Source of the DNA: Mycobacterium intracellulare ATCC 13950
Lineage (GTDB): Bacteria > Actinomycetota > Actinomycetes > Mycobacteriales > Mycobacteriaceae
DNA length: 64,000 nt
NCBI RefSeq assembly: GCF_000277125.1
Contig: NC_016946.1
Span: 3,348,001 to 3,412,000 of the forward strand
Reading direction: 5' to 3'
The position numbers were made by a program, and so were the translations under genes. Positions 32,073 to 43,631 of the stretch are shown here, in pieces. The number at the start of each line of letters is the position of its first letter. Position 1 is the stretch's first letter. Below the pieces are notes generated by a model. That model was not told the DNA's origin. It searched no databases and was given only the letters and a program-made list of their open reading frames with translations.

Positions 32073-32489
32073 ATGACCACGAACGACGACATCGACACCA
32101 ATCCGCCGAGCAATCCGCCGCCCGCCCACCGTCCGCCCGAGCGACGCCGTCACCCCACCGGTGTGGTGATCGCCGCCGGGGTGGCGGGAGCGCTGGTGGG
32201 CGCGGTCGGCACCGTCGCGGCCATCGCCTTCGCCTGGATCGTCAGCGTCGGTCCGCCCGGCCCGCCGCCACCACCCGGGCCCCCGCCGATGCTGTTCCAT
32301 GCGCCCCCGCCGCCGATGGCCGGTCCGGGAGGGTTCGGATTTGCGCCGCCGCCCAGCCCGCCCGGCCAGCCCGGCCCGCCCGGCCCGCCGGGCCCGCTGG
32401 AACCGCCGCATGGCGCCTGGCCGGGACCGCCGCACGAGGGTGTCCCGACGCCGCCCCCGCCGCCACCGTCCCCCGCCCCGCGCCCCTGA
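32073..32489 (+). CDS. Proline-rich single-span membrane protein
   Basis: Protein of 138 residues with no recognized domain. Residues 1-28 are polar and Pro-rich (cytosolic side likely). A helix at about 29-55 (GVVIAAGVAGALVGAVGTVA) follows. The rest is almost entirely Pro, Gly and small residues, with collagen-like GPPGPPGPPG and long polyproline runs, ending PAPRP. It is divergent from the two-component system and shares its promoter repeat, so it is probably a target or partner. The sensor kinase has a similar polyproline tract outside the membrane. Function unknown. Confidence 0.75.
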   Translation: MTTNDDIDTNPPSNPPPAHRPPERRRHPTGVVIAAGVAGALVGAVGTVAAIAFAWIVSVGPPGPPPPPGPPPMLFHAPPPPMAGPGGFGFAPPPSPPGQPGPPGPPGPLEPPHGAWPGPPHEGVPTPPPPPPSPAPRP

Positions 32490-32496
32490 GTGCAGG

Positions 32497-32991
32497 ATGG
32501 GGAGCGTGCCACGAGATCAATCGTCTCCGCTCCCCGCCAAGCTCGCCGCACGGCTGCTACGGTCGCGCCACCTGATGCGCGCACCGATCTGGATTTACAA
32601 GGCCCGTGCGGGCGCGCTGTTCGGTTCGCGCATCCTGTTGCTCGAACACATCGGCCGCAAATCCGGAGCGCCGCGCCACGCGGTGCTGGAGGTCATCGAC
32701 CACCCGTCCCCCGACACCTACGTCGTGGCCTCCGGATTTGGCCGAAAAGCCCAGTGGTTCCGCAACATTGCGGCCAACCCTCGAGTACGCGTCTACGCCG
32801 GCAGCCACGCGCCCAGGCCCGCCGCCGCGCGCGTCCTCGACCAACACGAGGCCGACCGCACGCTGGCCGACTATCGAACCCGCCACCCCAAAACGTGGGA
32901 GCGGATGCGCCCCGTGCTCGAGGACACGCTCGGCGCGCCGATCACCGACACGAATACCCCGCTGCCGCTGGTCGAGTTGAAGCTGGACTAA
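32497..32991 (+). CDS. F420-dependent nitroreductase-family (Ddn-like) oxidoreductase
   Basis: Deazaflavin (F420) dependent split-barrel oxidoreductase, about 164 residues. Family features are LLLEHIGRKSGAPRHAVLEV, YVVASGFGRKAQWFRNI and NPRVRVYAG. Such proteins reduce quinones, nitroaromatics or unsaturated bonds with F420H2. It starts 8 bases after the proline-rich gene, so it probably belongs to that transcript. GTG 32506 is an alternative start. Its 3' end overlaps the convergent DoxX-like gene by 4 bases. Confidence 0.88.
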   Translation: MGSVPRDQSSPLPAKLAARLLRSRHLMRAPIWIYKARAGALFGSRILLLEHIGRKSGAPRHAVLEVIDHPSPDTYVVASGFGRKAQWFRNIAANPRVRVYAGSHAPRPAAARVLDQHEADRTLADYRTRHPKTWERMRPVLEDTLGAPITDTNTPLPLVELKLD

Positions 32992-33344
32992 CCCCGGTCC
33001 GGGCCCTTGACCGTCATCGCGGCGAACAGGGCCAAAAACAGCGCGGCCGGAAGGCCGTTGACGACCTTGTCGCGCACCCGGACGTGCGCGCCGACCGCCA
33101 CCACGAAGTACAGCGTCAGCATCGCCGTCGTCACCCTCGCCAGGACGGGGAAACGGGTGACCGACAGCAGGCCGACCGCGGCGGCCGCCTTCACCACCGG
33201 CAACACGGGCCGCACGTTCTCCGGCAGGCCAACGTCATCCAGCACCTTCTTGATCGGGGCCACCTGGACGCCGCACAGTACCGCGTCGACGGCGTGGAAG
33301 GCGCCAAGCGCCGCATAGGTCTTGGGGGAGGTCAACGCACTCAT
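32988..33344 (-). CDS. DoxX-like small membrane protein, Rv1489-like
   Basis: Protein of 118 residues with about four hydrophobic helices (AALGAFHAVDAVLC, VKAAAAVGLLSV, VTTAMLTLYFVVAVGA, LPAALFLALFAAMTV), typical of the DoxX-like group. It starts 9 bases after the SPFH gene on the same strand, in the same place as the small membrane gene after Rv1488 in M. tuberculosis. DoxX proteins have been linked to membrane oxidoreductase complexes; no specific role is seen here. Confidence 0.75.
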   Translation of the reverse strand: MSALTSPKTYAALGAFHAVDAVLCGVQVAPIKKVLDDVGLPENVRPVLPVVKAAAAVGLLSVTRFPVLARVTTAMLTLYFVVAVGAHVRVRDKVVNGLPAALFLALFAAMTVKGPDRG

Positions 33345-33353
33345 CCCGCAATC

Positions 33354-34484
33354 CTATTGAGTCAGCTCGCCCGGGCCTTCGGCCGGCTGACGGGCGATCG
33401 CCTCCGCCTTCGCCACCGCCTGGGCGATCGCGGGGTCGGTTTCGGTGGAGAACCAGTCCGCGACGTCGGCGTCGTCGTCGGCGCTGTGCTTGGGCGCGTC
33501 CTCGACCGGCGAGGGCTGGAAGCGGAACACCCCGTCCTGGCCCGGGGTGCCCAGGAGTTTGGTGAATCCCTGCAGCGCCGCGCTGAAGTCGCTGGGCACC
33601 ACCCATACCTTGTTGGCGTCGCCGCGGGCCATCTCCGGCAGCGTCTGCAGGTACTGGTAGGCGAGCATCTCCGGGGTGGGCCGGCCCGCCTTGATCGCGG
33701 CGAAGGTCTTCTCGATGGCCTTGGCCTGCCCCTGCGCCTGCAGGTAGGCGGCGGCGCGCTCACCCTGGGCGCGCAGCATCCGGGACTGCCGCTCGGCCTC
33801 GGCGCCCAGGATCGCCGCCTGCTTGGCGCCCTCGGCGGCCAGGATCTGCGCCTGCTTCTGGCCCTCGGCCTCCTTGATGGCCGCCTCGCGCATACCTTCG
33901 GCGGTGAGGATCATCGCCCGCTTCTCGCGGTCGGCCTTCATCTGCTTTTCCATCGACGCCTGGATCGACGGCGGCGGGTCGATGCTGCGCAACTCGACCC
34001 GTGCGACCCGCAGGCCCCAGCGGTTGGTGGCCTCGTCGAGCACGCCGCGCAGCTGCCCGTTGATCTGGTCGCGCGATGTCAGCGTCTGCTCCAGCGTCAT
34101 CCCGCCGACCACGTTGCGCAGCGTGGTGGTGGTGAGCTGCTCGACGCCGACGATGTAGTTGCTGATCTCGTAGACGGCCGCCTGGGGAACCGTGACCTGG
34201 AAGTAGACGACGGTGTCGATGTTGAGGGTCAGGTTGTCCTCGGTGATCACCGGCTGCGGCGGGAACGACACCACCCGCTCACGCAGGTCCACCCGGGCCC
34301 GGATGCGGTCGATGAACGGCACCAGCAGTGTGAGTTGTCCGCTGACGGTGCGGCTGTAGCGGCCCAGCCGTTCGATCACCGCGGCCTCGGCCTGCGGTAT
34401 CAGCGCCACCGACTTGGCCACCACGACGATGGCGAAAATCACCAGCACCGCCAGCAGCACCAGACCAGCAACCGCACCTTGCAT
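33354..34484 (-). CDS. SPFH/Band 7 (stomatin-like) membrane protein, Rv1488-like
   Basis: Protein of 376 residues anchored by an N-terminal helix (AVAGLVLLAVLVIFAIVVVA). The SPFH domain follows (RLGRYSRTVSGQLTLLVPFIDRI), then a long Ala/Glu/Gln-rich coiled coil with repeated AEG-x-K/E-Q-A units, and an acidic C-terminus. It forms membrane scaffold oligomers in this family. It is paired with the NfeD gene 35 bases upstream, the usual SPFH-NfeD partnership. ATG 34484 has GGAACTCC-type leader and the helix begins immediately after it; the longer frame to 35048 is shadow sequence. Confidence 0.92.
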   Translation of the reverse strand: MQGAVAGLVLLAVLVIFAIVVVAKSVALIPQAEAAVIERLGRYSRTVSGQLTLLVPFIDRIRARVDLRERVVSFPPQPVITEDNLTLNIDTVVYFQVTVPQAAVYEISNYIVGVEQLTTTTLRNVVGGMTLEQTLTSRDQINGQLRGVLDEATNRWGLRVARVELRSIDPPPSIQASMEKQMKADREKRAMILTAEGMREAAIKEAEGQKQAQILAAEGAKQAAILGAEAERQSRMLRAQGERAAAYLQAQGQAKAIEKTFAAIKAGRPTPEMLAYQYLQTLPEMARGDANKVWVVPSDFSAALQGFTKLLGTPGQDGVFRFQPSPVEDAPKHSADDDADVADWFSTETDPAIAQAVAKAEAIARQPAEGPGELTQ

Positions 34485-34519
34485 CGGAGTTCCTTTCTTT
34501 CGCAGCCGTTCTCGCGGCC

Positions 34520-34954
34520 CTACAGGCCGGCCTTGAAGACCACCGCGGTGGCGCCGTCGATCTGCATCACGGTCACCGGCTCGCCGGGTTCGTAGACGTC
34601 GTTCTCGTCGAGCGGACGCGCGGTCCACACCTGGCCGTCGAGCTTCACCTGACCGTTGTCGCGGGCCACGCGCTCGAGCACCAGCGCGGTTTTGCCCTCC
34701 AGCGCTTCGATTCCCAAGCGCGGCACGTTCGGCGTCAGCCGGCGCCGCAGCGGCGGACGCACCACCACCAGCAGCAGCACCGAGACGACCAGGAACACCG
34801 CGCCGTCCACCCACACCGGTGAATCCAGCAACCAACTCGTGAGGGCCGCGGCCAGCGCGCCCCCGCCGAGCATCACCAAAAACATATGGCCGGTGAGCGC
34901 CTCCGCACCGGCCAGCACCAGCGCGAATATTAGCCATAGCAGCGCGGCGTGCAT
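34520..34954 (-). CDS. NfeD-like membrane protein, Rv1487-like
   Basis: Protein of 144 residues with an N-terminal pair of helices ([32 protein letters not shown]), a third near residue 55, and a C-terminal OB-fold domain ([16 protein letters not shown] ... [13 protein letters not shown]). This is the short NfeD form that partners SPFH proteins. ATG 34954 gives the family length and starts directly at the first helix. It heads a likely three-gene unit with the SPFH and DoxX-like genes. Confidence 0.9.
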   Translation of the reverse strand: MHAALLWLIFALVLAGAEALTGHMFLVMLGGGALAAALTSWLLDSPVWVDGAVFLVVSVLLLVVVRPPLRRRLTPNVPRLGIEALEGKTALVLERVARDNGQVKLDGQVWTARPLDENDVYEPGEPVTVMQIDGATAVVFKAGL

Positions 34955-35010
34955 GCGGCAAGGATACGCGTGATCCGCCTGTGCGGGGCAAAACAACTAC
35001 ACTGCGTCTG

Positions 35011-35955
35011 GTGTGGTGTCCCAGTGTTTCGCTGTCCCTGTGGGCCAATGCCTGGCTCGCGGGTAAGGCCGCGCCCGATGACGTCCTGGACGCGTTATCC
35101 GTTTGGGCGCCAAAGCAATCGGTGACCGCGTATGATGCCGTGGCGGCGGGTCATACCGGGCTGCCGTGGCCCGATGTCAACGACGCCGGGACGGTCACGC
35201 TGCTGCAGACTCTGCGCGCCGCGGTGGGCCGCCCCACGTCGACGCGGGGGGCGCCTCCCCTGATGCGCGGGACCATCAACGTGGTTTTGCCGGTACCCGG
35301 CGATGTGCGCGGCCTGGCCCCGGGAACGCAGTTCGAGCGGGACGCGCTGTCCGCCGGCGAGGCGATCATCATCGCCAACCCCCACAGCCCCGCTACCGCC
35401 GTCGGCCTGGTCCCCGAATTCTCCTATCAGGACGACGACGACACGCCCGACGACTACGAGACCGGCCTGGCCGAACTGTGCACACTGACGTGGACCGTGT
35501 ACTCGCTGCCCGGCGCCCCGATACTCGACCACTACGAGCTGGGCGACGCCGAATACACCCTGCGGTCCGCCGTGCGCTCTGCCGCCGACGCGCTGGGCAC
35601 CATCGGGCTGGGATCGGCCGCGGCCGACGTCGACGATCCGCGGGGGCTGGTCGAACAATTGCTGGAATCCGCACGACAACACCGCATTCCGGATCACGCG
35701 CCGTCGCGCGCGCTGCGGGTGCTGGAGAACGCCGCGCACGTCGACGCCATCATCGCCGTCAGCGCGGGGCTGAGCCGGTCCGACTCACCGGACCGTTTCG
35801 CCGCGCCCATCGCCGCCGGCCTCGAACCGCTCGGCACGCAGTCGTCGTCGGAGGCCCGCATCGCCAGCGACGCGCTACGACCGCTGACCGCCGTGGTGCG
35901 TTCGGCGCGGATGGCCGCCGTGACCGCGATCCTGCATTCGGCCTGGGCGGACTAG
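35011..35955 (+). CDS. Conserved hypothetical protein, Rv1486c-like
   Basis: Actinobacterial protein of unknown function, 314 residues from GTG 35011 ([18 protein letters not shown]); the frame is open from 34981. No catalytic motif is recognized. It has an acidic stretch ([14 protein letters not shown]) in the middle and an Ala-rich C-terminus ending SAWAD. No signal peptide is seen. It is convergent with hemH, with a 4-base overlap, and in the same relative position as Rv1486c. Family assignment is by position and recalled similarity. Confidence 0.78.
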   Translation: MWCPSVSLSLWANAWLAGKAAPDDVLDALSVWAPKQSVTAYDAVAAGHTGLPWPDVNDAGTVTLLQTLRAAVGRPTSTRGAPPLMRGTINVVLPVPGDVRGLAPGTQFERDALSAGEAIIIANPHSPATAVGLVPEFSYQDDDDTPDDYETGLAELCTLTWTVYSLPGAPILDHYELGDAEYTLRSAVRSAADALGTIGLGSAAADVDDPRGLVEQLLESARQHRIPDHAPSRALRVLENAAHVDAIIAVSAGLSRSDSPDRFAAPIAAGLEPLGTQSSSEARIASDALRPLTAVVRSARMAAVTAILHSAWAD

Positions 35956-36974
35956 TCCTGATAGCGGGCCGCACAGTGCGGGGGCTCGCAGGGCGCGCCG
36001 TCGACGCTGGCGAGGCAGCCGGGCACCGGGTCGGGACCGGTCACGCGTTCGGGCGCCCGGCCGTGGCGCAATTCGTCGATCAGGTCGACGGCCAGTTGCG
36101 CAAAACGCGGGTGGGCGTTGGGCGTTGACGCCCGCACCACGACGATCCCCGCGGCCTCGGCCTGTCCCGCCAACTCGTGGTCGAGGTCCCACACCACCTC
36201 GATGTGGTCGGCCACAAAACCGATCGGGCAGACGACGACGGCCGTCGTGCCCGCCTCCGCCAGGGCCGCCAGGTGGTCGGCGACGTCGGGCTCAAGCCAC
36301 GGAACCTGGGGCGGCCCCGACCGCGACTGCCATACCAGGTCGTAGTCGGCGTATCCGGCGGCGGCCGCCACAAGGCTTGCGGCGTAGGCGACTTGCCGGC
36401 TGTACAGCCGCGGGCCCAGCCGCTCGTCGGCGGCCACCGGGATCGAATGCGCGGTGAACACCAGGCGCGCGCCGGGAACCGTCTCGGCCGCGTCGGCGAT
36501 CGCCCGCGCGAACATCTCCACGAAAAGAGGATGGTCGAAATACGGCCGCAGCTTGACCAATTCGGGTGCGTCCGGCCCGGCGGCGCGTCGCGCCCGAGCG
36601 ATGTCCTCGACGTATTGGGTGCAGCTGGAATATCCGCTCCACGCCGAGGTGGTGAACACCGCCGCTCGGCGAATCCCGTTGTCGCGCATGGTTGCGACGG
36701 TGTCTTCGACGTAGGGCTCCCAGTTGCGGTTGCCGAAATAGACCGGGATGTCCAGGCCGCGGTCGGTCAGTTCGGCGCGCAACTGCTCGATCAGCGCCAG
36801 GTTGATCCGGTTGATCGGTGACACCCCGCCGAAATGCAGGTAGTGCTCGGCGACGTGGTCGAGGCGTTCCGGCGGCACGTTGCGACCCCGGGTGACGTTC
36901 TCCAAGAACGGCCGCACCTGCTCGGGGCCTTCCGGCCCACCGAAGGACAGCAGCAGGACGGCGTCGAATTCCAT
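35952..36974 (-). CDS. hemH: Ferrochelatase (actinobacterial, coproporphyrin type)
   Basis: Inserts ferrous iron into the porphyrin in the last steps of haem synthesis. It has 340 residues, opening with [20 protein letters not shown]. Active-site segments are [25 protein letters not shown] and VFTAHSIPV with the metal-binding His. Three cysteines near the C-terminus ([16 protein letters not shown]) together with the earlier SSC fit the [2Fe-2S] cluster known in mycobacterial ferrochelatase. It starts 6 bases after the inhA stop, completing the fabG1-inhA-hemH operon. Confidence 0.95.
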   Translation of the reverse strand: MEFDAVLLLSFGGPEGPEQVRPFLENVTRGRNVPPERLDHVAEHYLHFGGVSPINRINLALIEQLRAELTDRGLDIPVYFGNRNWEPYVEDTVATMRDNGIRRAAVFTTSAWSGYSSCTQYVEDIARARRAAGPDAPELVKLRPYFDHPLFVEMFARAIADAAETVPGARLVFTAHSIPVAADERLGPRLYSRQVAYAASLVAAAAGYADYDLVWQSRSGPPQVPWLEPDVADHLAALAEAGTTAVVVCPIGFVADHIEVVWDLDHELAGQAEAAGIVVVRASTPNAHPRFAQLAVDLIDELRHGRAPERVTGPDPVPGCLASVDGAPCEPPHCAARYQD

Positions 36975-36980
36975 TAGGCT

Positions 36981-38601
<1,621 letters not shown>

Positions 38602-38653
38602 CTATCGCCTCGGCTCACGCTGGCCGTAACCTCCCCCGTTTCACCACGCGGCC

Positions 38654-38699
38654 GTAACGCCAGGGCGAAAAATCGCGCGAAATCCCGCCGTGGCGTTAC
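38654..38699. repeat. 46-bp palindromic element, left copy
   Basis: Starts GTAACGCCAGGGCG and ends CGCCGTGGCGTTAC, so the outer 9 bases pair perfectly and inner GGCG/CGCC also pair around an AT-richer core. It matches the element at 39578-39623 in 45 of 46 bases, in the same orientation. It sits between fabG1 and the DUF559-type gene, whose starts face away from each other. Confidence 0.9.
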
Positions 38700-38740
38700 G
38701 AGCGCGATCCGGTGTCGGTGTGACTCAGCACACTCTCGTC

Positions 38741-39581
38741 ATGACCGACCCGTTCCTCGGCAGCGAAGCCCTGGCCGCGCGACTGATGTCGCGGCATGAG
38801 CTGCGGAGTCGTTACGTCGCCCTGCATCGCGACGTGTACCTGCCGAGGGATGCCGAACTGACGGCGATGCTGCGGGCCAAGGCGTGCTGGCTGCGATCGC
38901 GCCGGCGGGGCGTCCTGGGCGGGCTTCTCGGCCTCCGCCATGCATGGCGCTCGGTGGATCGACCCGTCCCGACCCGCCGAGATCATCGATACCAATCGAC
39001 GTCCGGCCCCGGGCGTACACGTCTGGGAGGAACGCATCGAACCGGACGAGATCACCGTCGTCGAGCAGATGCGCATCACCACGCCGGCGCGCACCGCGCT
39101 TGACTTGGCACGTCGTCATCCCAGAGCCATCGCGGTCGCCGCGATCGATGCGCTGGTGCAAGCGACGGAGCTGAAGATGGCCGACGTCGAGGTGCTCACG
39201 GACCGCTACCGCAGCCGCCACGGCGTGAGGGCCGCCAGGGCGGTTCTCGAACTGGTCGACGGCGGGGCTCAGTCCCCGAAGGAAACGTGGCTGCGTCTGT
39301 TGTTGATCGATGCCGGCTTCCCGCGGCCGCAGACACAGATCGCCATACGCAACGAATGGGGTTGGGCTGAGGCGTATTTGGACATGGGGTGGGAGGACAT
39401 CAAGGTCGCGGTCGAGTATGACGGCGACCACCATCGGTCCCTGCGCACCCAATACGCCAAGGACATCGGCCGGCTCGAGATTCTCGAGCGTTACGGCTGG
39501 ATCGTCGTCCGCGTCATCGCCGAGCACCATCCCTCCGACATCATTCGCCGGGTGCGCGACGCCCGAGACCGCCGCTTGTAA
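38741..39581 (+). pseudogene. Frameshifted DUF559 (Vsr-like nuclease fold) gene
   Basis: The N-terminal part starts at ATG 38741 (MTDPFLGSEALAARLMSRHE), an AbiEi-antitoxin-like winged-helix region. The reading frame changes near 38917-38923, where GTCCTGGGCGGGC holds one G more than needed to read VLAGFSASAMHGARWID. The second frame then continues to 39581 with the DUF559 domain: AYLDMGWEDIKVAVEYDGDHH and YGWIVVRVIAEH, including the D/E residues of the PD-(D/E)XK-type fold. Repaired length would be about 279 residues, normal for the mycobacterial family. The TAA stop is part of the right palindrome. It is either a true pseudogene or a sequencing error in a G run. Confidence 0.85.
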
Positions 39582-39623
39582 CGCCAGGGCGAAAAATCGC
39601 GCGGAATCCCGCCGTGGCGTTAC
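39578..39623. repeat. 46-bp palindromic element, right copy
   Basis: It differs from the left copy at one base (CGCGCGGAATCCC against CGCGCGAAATCCC). Its second to fourth bases, TAA at 39579-39581, are the stop codon of the DUF559 gene. It lies between the convergent DUF559 and VWA genes, where the stem could also act as a two-way terminator. No target-site duplication is visible outside either copy. Confidence 0.9.
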
Positions 39624-39650
39624 AGGCGGGCTCAGAGGGACGGCGAAGAC

Positions 39651-40658
39651 TCAAGTCGGCAGGCGGCGGTTGATCAGCAGCGCCGCCAGCGCCGCCAACG
39701 CCAACACCAGCGCGCCCAGCCGCACCCAGCCCACGCTCGCATCGCCCTTGATCGTCTCGTAGCCGATCTGCTGTTGCAGGGTCGCGTAGACGGCCTTCAG
39801 CTCCTGCAAAGACGCTGCGTTGTAAGCGTTTCCGCCCGAGAGCTGGGCCACCTTCTTGAGGGTCTCGTCGTCGACCGGCACCGGCTGGCGCTGGTCGTTG
39901 ATCTCGACGAAACCGTAGGGGGTGCCGAACGAGATCGTCGAGATCGGCACGCCCTGGTCCTTGGCGGTGCGCGCGGCGGTGAAGGCGCCCTTCGGGTTGT
40001 CGGGGTTGGTCGGCATCGTCTCCTTGCCGTCGGAGAACAACACGATGCGCGCCGGCGGCGGCTTGTCGCCGCCGCCGATCACCGCGCCGACCGTCGCGAT
40101 GGCCTGCAGGGCGGTGAAGATGCCCTCCCCGGTGGCGGTGCGGTCGGCGAACTGCAGCTTGTCCAGCGCGGCCTTGGTCGAGTCCCGATTGGTCGTCGGC
40201 GACACCAACACCGTCGCGGTCCCCGCATACGCGATCAGTCCCAGGTTGATGCCCGGGGTGAGCTCGTCGGCGAACTGCTTGGCCGCCTCCTGGGCCGCCG
40301 CCATCCGGTTGGGTTGCACGTCGGTGGCGCGCATCGACTGCGACACGTCGATCACCAGCATCACCACCGCGCGGTTGCGGGGAATGCGGACGTCGTTCGT
40401 CGGGCCCGCCATCGCGATCGTGAACAGCACCAGGGACGCGACCAGCAGGATGGCCGGCACATGCCGCCACGTCGAAGGCCGTTTGGGCGCAACGCTTTCC
40501 AACAGCTCCATGTTGGCGAACCGCAGCATGCGCCGCTGCCGCGCCAACTGCATCAGGATGTAGAGCGCGGCCAGGCCGAAGACGACCAACAGGAACAGGA
40601 AGAACCACGAATGTTCGAAGCCCGACAACGACATCGGGCCCAGGAGCGGCAGGCTCAT
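39651..40658 (-). CDS. VWA-domain membrane protein, Rv1481-like
   Basis: Protein of 335 residues: an N-terminal helix ([19 protein letters not shown]), a second helix near residue 60-80, a von Willebrand A domain with an intact MIDAS ([11 protein letters not shown] and a later SDGKETMP), and a C-terminal helix ([16 protein letters not shown]). It is the last gene of a moxR1-DUF58-VWA unit. Such MoxR-linked VWA proteins are thought to act with the AAA+ protein in chaperone-like assembly at the membrane. 7 bases separate it from the DUF58 gene. Confidence 0.9.
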   Translation of the reverse strand: MSLPLLGPMSLSGFEHSWFFLFLLVVFGLAALYILMQLARQRRMLRFANMELLESVAPKRPSTWRHVPAILLVASLVLFTIAMAGPTNDVRIPRNRAVVMLVIDVSQSMRATDVQPNRMAAAQEAAKQFADELTPGINLGLIAYAGTATVLVSPTTNRDSTKAALDKLQFADRTATGEGIFTALQAIATVGAVIGGGDKPPPARIVLFSDGKETMPTNPDNPKGAFTAARTAKDQGVPISTISFGTPYGFVEINDQRQPVPVDDETLKKVAQLSGGNAYNAASLQELKAVYATLQQQIGYETIKGDASVGWVRLGALVLALAALAALLINRRLPT

Positions 40659-40665
40659 ATGCGAG

Positions 40666-41615
40666 TCACTGGCGCCCCGCCAATGCCCCGCGCCGGCGGG
40701 ATTCCACGAACCGCACGATGTCGGCGATCCAGTCGCGGTCGGTGCGCAGCGTCAGGACCGGGGCCCCGCAACTGCGGATGGTGCGCGCCACGTCGGCGCG
40801 GTGCGCCGCGGCGGCCTTGGCGAAGTCGTCGCGCAGCTGCGCGTCGATGGTGAACTCGCGGGTGACCCCGGACTCGGCGTCCTGCAGCACCACGTCGCCG
40901 ATGTCGGGCAGTTCGACGTCGCGGGGGTCGAGCACCTCGATGGCCAGCACCTCGTGCCGGGCGGCGACCGCGCGCAGCGGGCGCATCCAGTTGATCGGCC
41001 CGAGGAAGTCGCTGATGATCACCGCCATACCGCGCCGGCGTTCCGGGCGGCGCAGCGCGTCGATCGCCGTCGCCAGGTCGCCGCGCACCCCGACCGGCGC
41101 GCGCGGCGTGGTGGCGATGGTGCGCAACAGCGTCTGCTCATGCTGGCGGCCGGAGCGGGCGGGCACCCGGGTGATGTTCGCGCCGGTGGACACGATCGCG
41201 CCGAGCCGGTTGCCGCCCCCGCTGTTGAGGAAGGTGATCGCGGCCGCGGCCGCGACCGCCAGGTCGCGCTTCTCGCACACCGTGGTGCCGAAGTCCAGGC
41301 TGGCCGACATGTCCACCACCAACCAGGTTTCCAGCTCGCGGTCGGCGATCATCTGCCGAACGTGGGGATGGGTGGTGCGCGCGGTGACGGCCCAGTCCAT
41401 GCGGCGGACGTCGTCACCGGGCTGATACTCGCGCGACTCCCCCGGCTCGGAGCCCGGGCCCGGGATCAGCCCGAGGTGATCGCCGTGCAGCACACCGTCG
41501 AGCTTGCGTTTGACGGTGAGCTCGAGGGTGCGCAGCGCCGCCGACAGCTTCGGGTCATCGATCTGCCCGCGCTGCATCGACGGGGGATGGACAGCCGACC
41601 GCCCCTTGGGCCCGG

Positions 41616-41619
<4 letters not shown>
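40666..41619 (-). CDS. DUF58 protein, Rv1480-like
   Basis: Protein of 317 residues with the DUF58 core signature [19 protein letters not shown] and the following [11 protein letters not shown], a degenerate VWA-like fold. No transmembrane helix is evident. It overlaps the moxR1 stop by 4 bases (ATGA), indicating coupled translation, and precedes the VWA gene. It is a standard component of MoxR AAA+ operons; the client is unknown. Confidence 0.92.
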
Positions 41620-42752
<1,133 letters not shown>

Positions 42753-42871
42753 GAACCCTCCACGCTCAATCGGACACGACTGCCGGGCAGCGACGTGCCC
42801 TCGTCCAACTATTCCAGGCCTGCCGGTCCCCGTCGACGCTCGCCCGGCCGATGGGTCGCCGGCCCCCGCGA

Positions 42872-43606
42872 TCAGTACTCGATGATCCTGGTCAGGAACG
42901 GCGTCATCCCCGGCTTACGAACCGGACTGACCGTAACCTTCCCGGCGCTGCCGGAGGCCTCCAGCATCTGGCCGTTGCCCAGGTACATGGTGACGTGCTG
43001 GCCGCCGTTCGGGCCGTAGAAGATCAGGTCGCCGCGCCTGGCCTGATCCGGCGGGATGTGGCGCCCGGCGTTGTACTGGTCACCCGAGAACCGCGGGATC
43101 AGCACGCCGACCCCGGCGAAGCCGTAGCGCATCAGCCCCGAGCAGTCGAAGCCGGTGATGTTGGCCCCGTCGCCGACGCCCTTGCTGGGGCCGTCCAGCG
43201 AACCGCCGCCCCACGAGTAGGGCACGCCCATCTGCGACCCCATGCGCTTGATCACGTACTCGATGGCCTGCCGCCCGTAGACCCGCGGGATCTTGCCGCC
43301 GGGGTTGGAGGGGGTGGCCGCGCTGGGAGCGGGATCGCCGCCGATGTTGATGCCGAGCCCGCCCAAAAACTGCTTGCCCAAATTGAACGTGGTCTGGGTG
43401 GCCTGGGCGGTGGCCTGCAGCGAGGCATTGGCGACGGCGAGCGGATCGCCCGGGGCGCCGGCGCTGATCTGGGCCGGCAGGGTGGGATCCCACGCGCCCG
43501 GATCGGCCGCGGCCACCGGAGCCGGGCCGGCCACAGAAAGCATCAGCCCGGTCACCACGGTGGTGATCCAGGCGAAGTTGATGAGACGGAATCGCTTGCG
43601 GCGCAT
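42872..43606 (-). CDS. ripB: NlpC/P60 peptidoglycan endopeptidase RipB
   Basis: Secreted D,L-endopeptidase acting on peptidoglycan stem peptides, about 244 residues from ATG 43606. A signal peptide is visible (RKRFRLINFAWITTVVTGLM ... VAAADP). The NlpC/P60 domain has the Cys in GFDCSGLMRYGF and the His in GGQHVTMYLGNGQ. It lacks the long coiled coil of RipA. It lies 25 bases after ripA on the same strand; an upstream in-frame ATG at 43627 is possible. Confidence 0.94.
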   Translation of the reverse strand: MRRKRFRLINFAWITTVVTGLMLSVAGPAPVAAADPGAWDPTLPAQISAGAPGDPLAVANASLQATAQATQTTFNLGKQFLGGLGINIGGDPAPSAATPSNPGGKIPRVYGRQAIEYVIKRMGSQMGVPYSWGGGSLDGPSKGVGDGANITGFDCSGLMRYGFAGVGVLIPRFSGDQYNAGRHIPPDQARRGDLIFYGPNGGQHVTMYLGNGQMLEASGSAGKVTVSPVRKPGMTPFLTRIIEY

Positions 43607-43631
43607 GACTTCCCGTTCAGTTCTCACTGGA

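Larger units (their letters stand above)
31805..32076. repeat. Imperfect inverted duplication forming a divergent promoter
   Basis: The region between the regulator start and the proline-rich gene start reads alike from both ends. Left arm 31805-31928 on the plus strand and right arm 32076-31957 on the minus strand share, in order, GTCATG, GCCGGnnCTGAA, a second CTGAAGA at the same distance, CCGCCAC and a perfect 21-base end. The arms are diverged in between. Both start codons fall in the outermost part of the arms, so each gene has a related promoter and leader. Confidence 0.7.

Noticed and set aside
32250..32480. Gly/Pro repeats as a PE-PGRS or collagen gene
   Set aside because: No PE domain; the run is short, proline-dominated and attached to a single helix.
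33354..35048. 564-codon extension of the SPFH gene
   Set aside because: It overlaps the NfeD gene on the same strand in another frame; the signal-anchor helix starts at 34484.
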